Shown one piece after another: positions 41,756-52,138 of a stretch of DNA of 64,000 bases (position 1 is its first letter; the number at the start of each line of letters is the position of its first letter). The translations under genes and the position numbers were made by a program. The notes below the pieces were generated by a model that was not told the origin of the DNA, made no database searches, and saw only the letters and a program-made list of their open reading frames with translations. Source of the stretch: Exobasidium rhododendri (Eukaryota > Basidiomycota > Exobasidiomycetes > Exobasidiales > Exobasidiaceae); assembly GCA_026210745.1 (NCBI GenBank), contig CP110631.1, positions 1,302,001 to 1,366,000 on the forward strand. The letters are read 5' to 3'.

Positions 41756-42286
41756 AATCAGTCTTTAGAGCACCGACTGCCATCTATCTCACTACTCATC
41801 ATCTGCTATATTAGATCCTTCAATGTGTTCACTCACTGTTTACCGTACCTATACTCCCTCAGTGTATCTATCTGCATGTCTAAATTGTCCGACGTCATTT
41901 GGTTCGCGTCGCAGGGCATTACAATAACGATCAATACAAAGAGTCTCCAGGCGGGGAAAACATCCGGAAGCAAATTATACAACGTACAGTCAGTATACAT
42001 TCGACCGATTTGGGACTAAGATGGAGAAAACACAGGAAAAGCTAAAAAGTGGGCGCGCCATTTCTTTTTGGGTTGCAGTGCAGGATTATTCTGTCATTTT
42101 CCCTTGCGCGCATCCACCGTCGCGTACGAATTAGCCCCCACCCCCCTTCTTTGTTTTTCCTTAGTTCTTACTTCCCTTTCTCTTCCCGTTCCAACGTGTT
42201 TCGCTCTTCTGTCTCCCTTTCTTCTTGCTTCTTCCACTGATAGACAACACTTCCACCGTAGTATCAAGACTACCAAGACGCAAAGG
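41756..42286. promoter_or_regulatory. Intergenic region upstream of SAP-domain gene
   Basis: This 531-bp gap contains the RPO41 3' region and, at about 42,138-42,240, a pyrimidine-rich tract (C/T runs such as CCCCCCTTCTTTG) typical of strong fungal core promoters. No coding frame is supported. Confidence 0.4.
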
Positions 42287-43877
42287 ATGTCGACCAAATC
42301 ATCTACTACCTACAAGGGAACCCTTCGTAGTAAGCGCAAGAACGAGTTGATCGACATTGCAAACGCGTTGGGTTTGAATGTTGAGGAAGATCTGGGAAAG
42401 AGAGACGAAGTGGAGCACTTGATCAAGACTCATCTGTTGGACAACCGTGCAAGCTTACAATCCCATTCTACCTGGTCTGGACTGTACCACAGTATTGATC
42501 AGAGTGACCGAAGAGCTGCAAGGAGTAGCAGTATCGCCAGTCCGTGAGTCGTGAAAAGGGCGGCGTGGAGAAGAGGGGGAAAGGGAGGGGGAACAAAGGG
42601 GAAGAGCGCGTCACATTTGTGAGAGATGGCAGTCGCATTGATAGCGGACACGGAGCAGGTTGGACAGGAAGAGTGAGAGAGAGAGAGTATAAGAAAGAGA
42701 GCGCGACATCTTGGGTGTATGATTCGCGATTTGCGTGTGTGTTTGTCGATCATTCGAACGGCGGGAGTCGCGGTATGCGCACGCACAAATATGACGGCAA
42801 TGCATCTTCTGACCGCTTCTTCTACGTCTCGTTCCCACCACAGTGAGAGTGATGGCTCAGACGATGGCAATTCTGGTCAATCGCCACGTAAGCACACAAT
42901 CAAGGCTAAAGTGAATGGACTGGCAACACCCCTTCGCAAGTCGACCAGCAGTGCAGCCAACACGGCGTTGGAAGGCGCCTCCAGCTTCACATCCGCCTTA
43001 CAAGCAAGTACTCGTCGGTCGATTGACAATTTGTCTTCCGCTTTCAAGTCAGGAGCGACGGAAGTACGAGAAGAAGTCCGGGAAGAGATCCACGACGCTG
43101 CTAGTGAAGTCAGCACATTCTGGGTCAAGACGAAGAAGTACACTCGTACCAGCGTTCGTCGAGCAGAAGTGAAGGGAAAGCACGCCTTACGTCGTGCTCA
43201 ACTCTACTTGAGTGACTCTACCAACTTGACAGCTCTTTTCCTCATCCTTGAAGCAAGTGTCTTGGTGTCGAACGTCATGCCTCTAACAGAGTACGGATTG
43301 GGCGAACGAAGCATCAAAAACTTTATTAAGAGCGGTGGAAAGACTACTTCAGGTACTCTTCCTCACCTTTCCCTGACTGTTCCTAACTTTATGGCTCTAC
43401 TTTCGTATGCATTCTGGCGACCGATCTTATTGTGGAGCGTCTGGACGGTAGCGATCCCTCTTCTTGCCGCTCGTGAGTGGCTCTTGCGCCTTCCTGCTTC
43501 CTCCTCCTCCCGTCTAACTCTCTCTCTTTCTCTCTCTTCTCCGCCCTGCAGATCTGATCACCTTTGACCGCAAGCAAGAGCCCTCCGCTGTCACGTTCAA
43601 CATCACTCGACTAGCTATCGTGTCCACCATCACAAAGTCGGCTTTCAGCGCTGTCAAGCCGCTGCCTCATGTGATGGGTGTGGCACCCGGCGAGATTCGT
43701 CAGGCAGTCGCTTCTTGGTCTGGCTCGATCGTAGCTCATGCTCAAGCGTTGGTCAATTACACATACGTTTCGGCTTTCGTCAACCCGGAGCTTCAAATCT
43801 TCCTGACTTCGTTGGCAGCCGCCTTTGCTATCTACGAGTTGGTCGCCAATCGACCTCGATCTTCCACTCACGCCTAA
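42287..43877 (+). CDS. SAP-domain protein with C-terminal transmembrane segments
   Basis: Three exons (42287-42543, 42844-43472, 43552-43877) give 403 aa. The N terminus, YKGTLRSKRKNELIDIANAL to EVEHLIKTHLL, is a SAP-like helix-extension-helix, normally a DNA/RNA-binding motif. A Ser/Arg-rich linker and an amphipathic segment (ATEVREEVREEIHDAASEV) follow. Then come at least four hydrophobic segments: LTALFLILEASVLVSNVMPL, FMALLSYAFWRPILLWSVWT, AIVSTITKSAFS and IFLTSLAAAFAIYELV. A SAP domain tethered to a membrane suggests the inner nuclear envelope, as in Heh1/Src1/LEM proteins, but this is inference; I do not know a named family. Intron 1 is 300 nt, the longest in the window. Confidence 0.8.
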
Positions 43878-44201
43878 ATGCCACACAAGGAAAAGGAGTG
43901 GGAGTCATCGTAGTCAAGATTTTAAACGCTCGAGAGGCACAAGTGATTACCTCCTCTACTCTCCTCGATTCGTTACCTTGATTAATCCTCTCCTCTTGCC
44001 GACTATACCGACGTCTCAAATTCTCTGTCTGTCTGTCTCTCTCTCTCTCGCTGTCTCTTCTTTCTACTATTCTCTCTCTGTGCTCCGTCTTTCATAACAA
44101 TGTTGTATTGCTTCCTCTGTTCTTTTCGCTTTCTTTGCGCTGTGTCGAAATGAAGATATGTTGCGATTCCGGTTTTATACATAGTCCACAGTCAAATCCC
44201 C
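43878..44201. other. Convergent 3' intergenic region with CT-rich tract
   Basis: The 324-bp gap between two converging genes contains a TCTG/CT simple tract at about 44,023-44,057 and pyrimidine-rich sequence to 44,140. No gene is seen. Confidence 0.6.
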
Positions 44202-44932
44202 TTACTTGTCTTTTCCATTAATGACACTTCCGAAGCCACCTGTAGAACCAAAGCCTCCTGCTCCTCTTGTTGTCTCATCAAGGTCCTAGATGAACGTGTG
44301 GACAGCATGTCAACCGACTCTGCCTCATTGGAAGCTCCCTGCTTCATGACATGCGCTTGGTACAGAACTCACCTCGACCACCTCTACCTCGGGCGTCTCA
44401 ATTCGTTCCAGAATGAGCTGAGCAATTCGATCACCTGGCTTTACAGCAAAGTCTTCACTGCCGAAGTTGAAGAGGATGACTCCGAGTAGGCCTCGGTAGT
44501 CAGAATCGATGACGCCAGCACCAGTGTCGATTCCGTGCTTCAGCGCTGCGAGGTCGAAGGAGAGGAGTCAGGAGGCTTGCTCGTCAGTGGTCGTTCATCG
44601 ACGATCGTTCTGTACGAGATTCTCTGCTCACCGAGACCAGACCTGGGCGCAACTCTTCCATAGCAGCCTGATGGAACAGCCAACCTAATGCCCGTCGCTA
44701 CTACAGCTCTTCCTGATTTGGGAATTGTACTATCTTCTGAAGCATACAAATCATATCCAGCAGCTTGAGCACTTCCTCGAGTAGGAGCTTTTGCTTTAGG
44801 ATGAGATGCGTCTAGACTGATCAAGAGTCGAGGGGTCGCTATTGAAGAAGTTGATGATGACATTGTAGAGCTTACTCGAGCGAATTTGACCGTTTGCGGA
44901 AGAAACGTAGGTGAGCCAGCTCGAGTGGGCAT
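44202..44932 (-). CDS. DUT1: dUTP diphosphatase (dUTPase)
   Basis: Three exons (44632-44932, 44373-44545, 44202-44285) give 185 aa. All five trimeric dUTPase motifs are present: [13 protein letters not shown] (motif 1), APRSGLALKH (motif 2, across intron 1), [20 protein letters not shown] (motif 3), [12 protein letters not shown] (motif 4) and [14 protein letters not shown] (motif 5, last exon). The enzyme hydrolyses dUTP to dUMP, preventing uracil incorporation and feeding dTMP synthesis. A second in-frame Met at 44863 ([10 protein letters not shown]) would remove 23 residues rich in Arg, Thr and Phe; two starts could give mitochondrial and nuclear forms, as in other eukaryotes, but this is inference. 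ACGCGT lies at 44966-44971, 34 bp upstream. Confidence 0.95.
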
Positions 44933-45405
44933 GGAGAAATCCTTCAGAGGGTGGAGTTGCTAGAAACGCGTTCATCGATAGGGAGGAGTCGAATAGCGCA
45001 AGCGCGTCTTCGATATAGAGGTAGACCTCATAAAGTGCGCTCTCGACACCAACACCGCGTAAGGAAAATACAAGGTCAAAAATGCTCCCTGACTATCAAT
45101 CTGCGAAGAGGGAAACGGAGATCGCCTTTTCTTACGGCCATTGTCGGAGCTTGATCACAGACGATTGTGTACATGCTATTCTTCCTGGCGACCGGCTTCA
45201 GTTATCAATTAGCGTCTCGGAAAGAGTCCTTCGCATCAGCAGGGCGAAAGGTGACGTCTGTATCTAGAGCCCTGGAAATAAATTCGGTAATGAACGCGCT
45301 GTTTACTCCCATTGTGATCTTGCTTGTCTTCTACACTCCCTCCAATCACGCTGCTCTGAGTTGAAGCAAGGGCAGTGCAAGGGAGCGGTGCGGGCTCAAG
45401 AAGCT
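44933..45405. promoter_or_regulatory. Divergent region between dUTPase and TPP1-like gene
   Basis: The 473-bp region contains AAACGCGTTC at 44964-44973, an MCB-like element beside a G1/S-type gene. A plus-strand frame at 45167-45364 reads YMLFFLATGFSYQLASRKES and later FTPIVILLVFYT, with two hydrophobic stretches, but its start and status are uncertain. Confidence 0.4.
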
Positions 45406-47219
45406 ATGGCCAACAGCTTGACTGACTGGCTATCGTCTCAAATAAAGAGCAGCATCAGTGCTATCGATACAGACTCGAAGGTGGCCGCCAGCAAGGTCAG
45501 TCTTCTCGATGACATTGCCTTCCTGAAAGGTCGAAAGGTGCAAATTGTTCGATTCTACACACCTCAAGCAGCTGCTTTAGCAAGTAGAGAAGTGCACAAG
45601 TCTCTTGAGCTCGACGCAATCGAAACGCAAAGCATCGAGTCAGACGAGGGTCTTTGGGCTGTGGTGGCGGACAAAATCCACTCAGTCACTATAAAATTCT
45701 CGCACTCTTGCGTGAGCAACTTCAATCAGTGAGTGTAGATAGCCTCCTCTGTTTTCTTTCTACAGTATCTTATCACTGTCTGACCTTCGATTATAGCACA
45801 CATTTTCGTGAACTGATATCTCTTCGAGGTACTATTATCGCACTCAAGAGCTTTCGACCTAGCATTTCCTTCTTGCCATCTCTACTTGAGAGCAACACAC
45901 GAAGAGGGGGACCGTTTGCACCTCCTCAGTTGATCGTAAATGCCGCTCTCTTTCTTGATGTCGAGGCATTCCAAGTACTCGGAAGCATAAACGAAGTCAT
46001 CTTTTGGAAGTCTGAGGACCTTCATCAGTCCCTCGTGAAGGATCAAGCAGGTTTCAAGTCCTATAGGAGCTGGTTCAAGAAGGTGGAAAAGCTGCTCGAG
46101 AGGGAAAGGAGGAGGCAGATGCGTGCAGCAAACAAGCTGGAGCTGCCAGGCGTCAGTCATACTGAAGCATCACAGTCTAGCAATGAGAAGAGCACAGACT
46201 CGACGAGAGATTCGGGCTCTAATACTATCGTGACGACTTTGCCACCACCTCCCTTTCAGAATCCTGTGCAATCGAAAAAAAAGAGAGATAGGTCATACAG
46301 TCAAGAGGCGCAGATGTCAGAGGCGAATCTATCAAAGCGAGCGAAAAGCAAGGCAATGTGGGACAACTTTCAGCTTTCAGAAGACGAGGATGAGTTTGGC
46401 TTGAATGCGGCCGCCAAAGAAGTCTTTGACATGCACAAACGAGGTGGCAAGACGACAGAGGAAGAGAGTTTTCCATTGCAGCAAGACGATGACATATTGG
46501 AGGAGAGCTTTTCCTTCCTGACCGGGGAGCGCATTCCAAGCAGTGACTCCCTGGAATCGCAAAGTCATAGCTACAGAGACTCAAACATACTGCAAAGCAG
46601 CGCAGACAGCCTGTCCTCAAATGCTTCTCTGCCTGCGACGCACCCGAATATCACTCAAGCACGGCAAGCGTTGAATGTCGATTTTAATTCTCCAGCCATT
46701 GTCATAGAGCAAGAAGGATACAGCTCTGGTGTACGACCGCCGAATGTCATTGGAATCAACTCCCTCCCCTTTTCCTTTCTGCTCGACCAGGGCGTTGCTG
46801 AAAAAGTAATGGTGCAAGGAGATGGAGACGCACTCGGTGAAGAGGACGGATCTGTCATGCCTGTACAGATGCACTTGCCGGCTACGGGAGGCACTTCGGA
46901 AAAAAGTGCTGCTGATAAGAACACTGCAAGGCCAGGCGTGGAAGGCATTGCTGCAATGGAGGAGGGAGAGAGAAAGGATGCCATTATCTCACCTGCAGCT
47001 TCATCAATTTCTGCTGCTCCCAGCAGCAAATTCAAAGTCTTGAACGCACCTCCTTCTGCCGCTCAAAAGCCGGGAAACGCGAGTGCTACCGATGATGCAG
47101 GCCAGAGGACAGAGAAAAAGAGGTGGTTTGTACTTCAAAAAATCACAAAGCAAGAAAAGGAAGAGAGGGAGAAGGCGGAAATCAAGCGGCTGATGACGGA
47201 GATCGTGTTTGACTGCTAG
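45406..47219 (+). CDS. TPP1/Tpz1-like shelterin OB-fold protein (candidate)
   Basis: Two exons (45406-45728 and 45797-47219) give 581 aa. The N terminus resembles the TPP1/Est3 OB fold: a leading helix LTDWLSSQIKSSI, strand KGRKVQIVRFYTP, then LWAVVADKIHSVTIKFSHSC (compare the conserved VSDG.HSV pattern), ISLRGTIIALKSFRPSI, and LFLDVEAFQVLGSINEVIFW with a helix after it. The rest is Ser-rich and disordered, ending in a short basic helix. In mammals and fission yeast this fold recruits telomerase and links the telomeric single-strand binder to the double-strand complex. The call is by pattern and predicted secondary structure, not by strong identity. A helix-rich C terminus KRWFVLQKITKQEKE might be the Pot1- or Poz1-binding part. 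Confidence 0.6.
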
Positions 47220-47556
47220 TGTATCTTGCCCATTGTCACTTCTGAGCAGCGCCTTGCGATGTAGTGATCAAACTCCCTTCTTGTCGAAACGGGATCGAGC
47301 CCGCTTTCAATCGCTATCGGCCACACTAATTCGTGGACAATCTTTGGCGTATCCCATCGCACCAAGATCTGTCTGTTCATGTGCTAGCAAGGTGTCGGGC
47401 AAGGATGATGAAGATGTCCGGATCGTCAAAGTGAGCCGGAGGAAGTGATATTTGCGAAGTGAGTAATCGTGGACTAGGATGATCTAGAGGGGCAAATTGA
47501 TGCCGGCCACGGTTGCCCCCCGTAGAAGCAAATATCGACCACAAGCTGCACACACT
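47220..47556. other. Convergent 3' intergenic region
   Basis: A 337-bp gap between converging genes. I see no repeat, coding frame or RNA gene in it. Confidence 0.5.
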
Positions 47557-48771
47557 TCAAGACTTTTTCCATTTCTCTTTCCGATGTACGCCACCCTTCC
47601 GAGCTTGGGACTTCTTGCCGGACGAAAGAGATTGTGCTTCCTTTCTCTTCTTTCTGTCCAATCTCTTTGCAATCCTTTCTGTACGCTTGTCAACTTTAAG
47701 GGTGTTCAGGTCAAGAGGTGCAGAACTTCTCAGGTGCTTGATGTGCGGCTCCATGAGATGCAGCGTACTTCCTTGCTCCCGAATCGATTCTACTGCCTTG
47801 TCCATCCAGTCCATCCGCATAGCCTCGACACCTGCTTTCTTGATCCTCTCTAGCAGCAATTCCTTCGTACTACCTGAAGAGTCGCCTTCTGCCTTCAGTT
47901 GACTATGGTCAATGGAGAGAACGCTGCACCTACGTAGACCCGTTGCTTGGGAAAGCTGATGTTCCGCTCCCTTTGGCAAGCGTATCAAGTAGCAATTTCG
48001 ATGCGAGATGGCATTATAAGTCGAGGTGAGAAGGGGAAAATGAGAGACCAGCATCGGTGGATCGACGTCATTTTGACAGACGAAGATTATCGTGGGTGTG
48101 TGCTTGGTGTTTGCGGTAGCCAGCTCTGTAGAGTGAGAGTCTGCATCGCACTTGATCATGGTTTCCATCTGGCGAGTGACGCTGTTCAGACCGCACATGA
48201 TAGGCCTACTTTGGACTTTCGAGTCCGTCGAACCTTTCTCTCCCACACCAAGAATCTTCTTGTCATCGCTAGGTAGCTTGGCATAGATGCCGTGCTGCTC
48301 TAGCACAGCAACGGCGAGCTTAGTCTTTCTCTTCTTGTTCCTTTCCTTTGTTGTTCTTGCAGGAGTCTTCTGGGTAGATGTGTCCTCTCGCTTGAGGTAC
48401 CCTATCGTTTCAGAGCTCTCTAAGTAGTTGACGAGTGCATGCAGGATTGCGTCCAAGTGCACTGGGCTGACAGCTGGCCTGAATGTCGCATGTAAGTATA
48501 CGGTCTCTGCCCAATTGAGGACAGATGAGCAATCACCTCACACTCACCATCGCGCGCTAAAAGGACTAGTTAAGATTGGCCTAAATACTGGTTTCTTACC
48601 GATCTTCTTCGCATCGAAAGCAGCAGCTTTGTCTGACTCGCTTCCGTCGCGATCGGCGTCTCTCACCATAGCAGCAAGCTTGGCATCTTTACCCTGCAGT
48701 CTTCTTCTGGAGAAGACGGCCTTCCCCTTCCCCAGTAGCGCTTCCTTGGACTTGCCCTTCTTGACCTTCAT
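47557..48771 (-). CDS. POP3: RNase P/MRP subunit POP3-like
   Basis: Two exons (48548-48771 and 47557-48478) give 381 aa. The basic N terminus starts MKVKKGKSKEALLGKGKAVF. The exon junction falls in KPVFRPILTSPFSARWPAVS, matching the K(P)V....L..PF...WP pattern of Pop3. Further on, an L7Ae-like fold is suggested by TIIFVCQNDVDPPMLVSHFP, YLIRLPKGAEHQLSQATGLR and CSVLSID. Pop3 is the protein partner of RNase P and MRP RNAs, for tRNA 5' and rRNA processing in the nucleus. The C terminus is a lysine-rich tail (KRKEAQSLSSGKKSQARKGG). Confidence 0.8.
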
Positions 48772-48863
48772 GCTTGGGCTGGTAGTCGTCGAGAATAGAA
48801 GAAGCGAGCCAAAATGCAGGCTGCAGAGTGAACCTTGGCGCAACTTTTTTAAACTTCCCGCGT

Positions 48864-48877
48864 GGGGGGGGGGGGGG
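48864..48877. repeat. Poly-G tract (14 G)
   Basis: A run of fourteen G lies upstream of POP3 and of the transporter start. It can form a G-quadruplex and is also a common place for assembly length errors. Confidence 0.85.
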
Positions 48878-49027
48878 CACCAAAAAGCTCGCACAGATCG
48901 CACGCAAGCCAGCCACTTGTCCGATTTCTTATCCTGTACTAACACCTGCATCAGAGCTTCCACGCACCTCCTCATGCTCTAGCATATCTCTGCCAGCGTC
49001 ACCAACAGCACCACTTCACAGTGAACA

Positions 49028-51509
49028 ATGGTGTCTTCTGCGGCTCCTGCTCCACGTGGGCATCAAAGCCGTCAAGAGAGCACCGACTCGATCCGATCCT
49101 ATCAAAGTCAAAGCAGCTCTGTAAGACCTCCGACACTGCCTCCCAATGAAAGTGGTGCATCCCCTCTGGCCCACTTAGGTCTCAAAGGTCAAGGTTTTAT
49201 GATATTTGTCACTTGCTTCTCTAGTGTCGGTGTCTTTACAATGGGCTACGACCAGGGTGTGATGTCCGGCATCATCACCGGTCCTTACTTCAAGAGCTAC
49301 TTCAAGAACCCGACTCCTTACGAGATTGGCACAATGGTGGCCATACTGGAGATAGGGGCGTTGGCGACAAGCTTAGCTTGTGGGACTCTAGCTGATGTAT
49401 TTGGCAGGAAGAAGGTACTGTTCTTCGGTGCCATGACCTTTACGATAGGTGGGACCATTCAGACTTTTACAAATGGCTTTCCGAGCATGGTCGTCGGGCG
49501 CATCATAGCCGGTTTCGGGGTCGGTGCATTGAGGTGAGAATAGAACATGAACGAAAACAATCAGACATCATCTCATCAATCTCTTTGCGTAGCATGATCG
49601 TGCCCACATATCAGTCAGAGATCTCGCCTGCCGAGAACAGGGGAAAGCTGGCTTGTATTGAATTTACTGGCAATATTGTTGGATACGCCACCTCCGTTTG
49701 GATTGACTACTTCTGTTCATTCCTTCCTGGTCATATGTCTTGGCGATTACCTTTGTCGTTTCAAGCTATCATTGGGTTGATTTTAGCGTTTGGGTCGCTT
49801 CTGCTGCCAGAGTCGCCGAGATGGCTGCTCGATAACGACATGGACGAGGAAGGCATGCGTGTGTTGGCAGACCTGCACGGAGGAGGCGACCCGAAAGAGC
49901 CTCGAGCAAGATTGGAGTATCGAGAAATAAAAGAGAATGTACTCTTTATGCGATCACAAGGAGATCGAAGCTACAAAGCGATGTGGAACAGATATCGGTG
50001 CGTCACTGAGCGAGTGAAGAGGAAAAGAAGGATTCCGACTCACGAGACCGTACTTGTTTTGCATAGCTATCGGACCTGGATAGCCTGCTCGACGCAGATG
50101 TTTGCTCAATTGAACGGAATCAAGTGAGTGCGACAGGATTGCTGAGGAAGATGTGAAGCTGCGATCCTCTGACACAAGAGCACAGTGTCATATCCTACTA
50201 TGCTCCCCTGGTCTTTGAGAGTGCTGGCTGGTGAGTAGGTTGGAAATTGCGCGCAAAGGAAGGGAGGATGCTGATCGTATACACCCGATGAAAAGGATCG
50301 GTCGGGATGCGATCCTCATGACAGGCAGTGAGTGGAGGAAGGTTCCGAGAAACATCCTCTTATGATACTGATCCGGCGATCCTGCCTCCACAGTCAACGG
50401 AATCATTTACGTCTGCTCAACAATTCCGATCTGGTTTCTCATCGATGTCCTTGGCAGGCGAAAGATTCTGATGTCTGGTTCTGTCGTCACTGCTCTTGCC
50501 TTGGGTGCTTGTGGCTACTTCCTCTACATCGATGCCACGTATACGCCCCAAGCTGTTGTGGCGTGAGTCGAGTTCATGTTTCGCACCAGGTAGGGTATAA
50601 GTGTCAGATAGGGCTGATCATATACTTTCACAGATGCGTCATCATATTTAATGCTGCTTTTGGTGCCAGTTGGGGACCGATACCGGTGAGCACGGGGCCG
50701 GATTACTACATGAAGTGAAGAAGATTTCTTGCTGACGCAGTTCTCCTTCCTGGTAGTGGCTGTATCCTCGTAAGTATGAAAAGATGGCAGGGAAGGCGAG
50801 ATTTGGCACTGACGTCAGTGTGACGAATTGTAGCGGAGATTATGCCCCTGGCCTTTCGAGCAAAGGGAACTAGCTTCAGTACAGCTACTAATTGGCTATT
50901 CAATTGTGAGTCGAGAGTCTCCGCTTGGACCTGTTTGACTGGCTCCCAATGAACCCACCCATCGACGACAGGGATCGTGGGAGAGGCGACGCCGGTACTA
51001 CAGGATCTCATCAAGTGGCGATTATATCTGATGCATGCATTCTTCTGCGTGTGCTCCTTTCTGCTCGTCTACTTTGCATATCCGGAAACAATGGGTGTGC
51101 CGCTTGAAGGTTAGTGCGCAGTCCATTCTATGAGATGAGTATGAAGGGAGGGGGAAACCTTATGTACCTTTTCCTCTTCTTAACAGAGATGGACGAACTG
51201 TTTGGAGAAACACCCGGGCCTGTGCCGCAGGACGAGCACGAAGATCATGAAGATGACGATGAAGAGAACCAAGCAGCTCAAGAAAGAGTGCGAGAATCAC
51301 AGGAGCAGAGAAGGCCATTGAGGAGGAGTATCTCTTCTCACCCTCGCTTTCAAAGTGAAGAGGAGAGAATTGCAAGGCGAGCAGCACAAAAGGTGAAGGA
51401 GGAAGAGATGAGGAAATCGCAGGGGAAATTTGGCAATCTCTTTGGAAGTTGGCGTAATCGCAACGCTGATGGGGGTGAATATGCCCCTGTCCGAAGCGAT
51501 GAACACTAG
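49028..51509 (+). CDS. MFS sugar transporter
   Basis: Eleven exons (49028-49533, 49593-49997, 50067-50123, 50186-50230, 50296-50327, 50394-50562, 50634-50685, 50757-50769, 50834-50905, 50972-51109, 51187-51509) give 603 aa. Sugar-porter signatures: GYDQGVMSGIITGPYF in TM1, GRKKVLFFGA after TM2, GRIIAGFGVGALS, PESPRWLL, QLNGINVISYYAPLVFE, LGRRKILMSGS, GPIPWLYPPEIMPLAFRAKG and PETMGVPLEEMDELFGE. Twelve transmembrane segments are expected. The substrate is probably a hexose, pentose or polyol and cannot be fixed. The C-terminal tail of about 100 residues is highly charged and cytoplasmic. Exons of 13, 32 and 45 nt are notable; the 13-nt exon (WLYP) is fixed by the invariant motif on both sides. 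Confidence 0.93.
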
Positions 51510-52138
51510 GTGAGGAGGAGGAGTGGGGAGAGAGACGAGTGAGAGAAGGTGGAGGTGAGCAGCCTGTCGAGTAATGCTCACAGCAATACTATATACTCCC
51601 CTGCGACTGCACTAGGAATTCGGCCCTACTTCGATGGAAATGGAAAGTCTTCCGGCCAGTCAACCGGCTGAATCCAATCGAGGGGAGAGGTGGGGCCGAG
51701 GAGAAGAAGAAGAAGAAGGAGGAGGAGGAGGAGGAGGAGGAGGAGGAGGAGGAGGAGGAGGAGGAGGAGGAGGAGGAGGAGGAGGAGAGGAGGAGGAGGA
51801 GGAGGAGGAGGAGGAGGAGGAGGAGGAGGAGGAGACGAAGAAGGAGATGGCCGCTTGCCAGAAGAAAGTCATCGGCGCCAGGAATGCGGCGACGGTCCGC
51901 AGAAGGAAGAGGCGGGAGACGACTCGGACGACATGGCGTGGGAGTGATGAGCATCGAGAGAATTACACTTCATGCAAACTTGGTGTTAAATGGAAATGTG
52001 ATGGTACAAATACAAATGCGACTATGCTGTGTTGTTCGAGGTCTACTACTCCGTCAACTAGGTGCTGCTGCTGCTCTCTCTATATCTATATGCTACAGCT
52101 TTCTTGAGATTTCTACGTGCCTTCTACTGACCCATTCT
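51510..52138. other. Intergenic region with polypurine tract
   Basis: A 629-bp convergent gap dominated by the repeat at 51699-51834. Long frames crossing it encode only poly-Glu, poly-Gly, poly-Arg or poly-Ser and are not genes. No other feature is seen. Confidence 0.7.
51699..51834. repeat. (GGA)n/(GAA)n polypurine tract
   Basis: About 135 nt of uninterrupted purine, mostly GGA units with GAA at the left edge and a GGAGAGGA phase slip near 51783-51790. The opposite strand is pure pyrimidine. Confidence 0.95.

Noticed and set aside
51634..52107. Long frames rich in Glu, Gly, Arg, Ser or Pro
   Set aside because: They only translate the GGA/GAA repeat in different frames.
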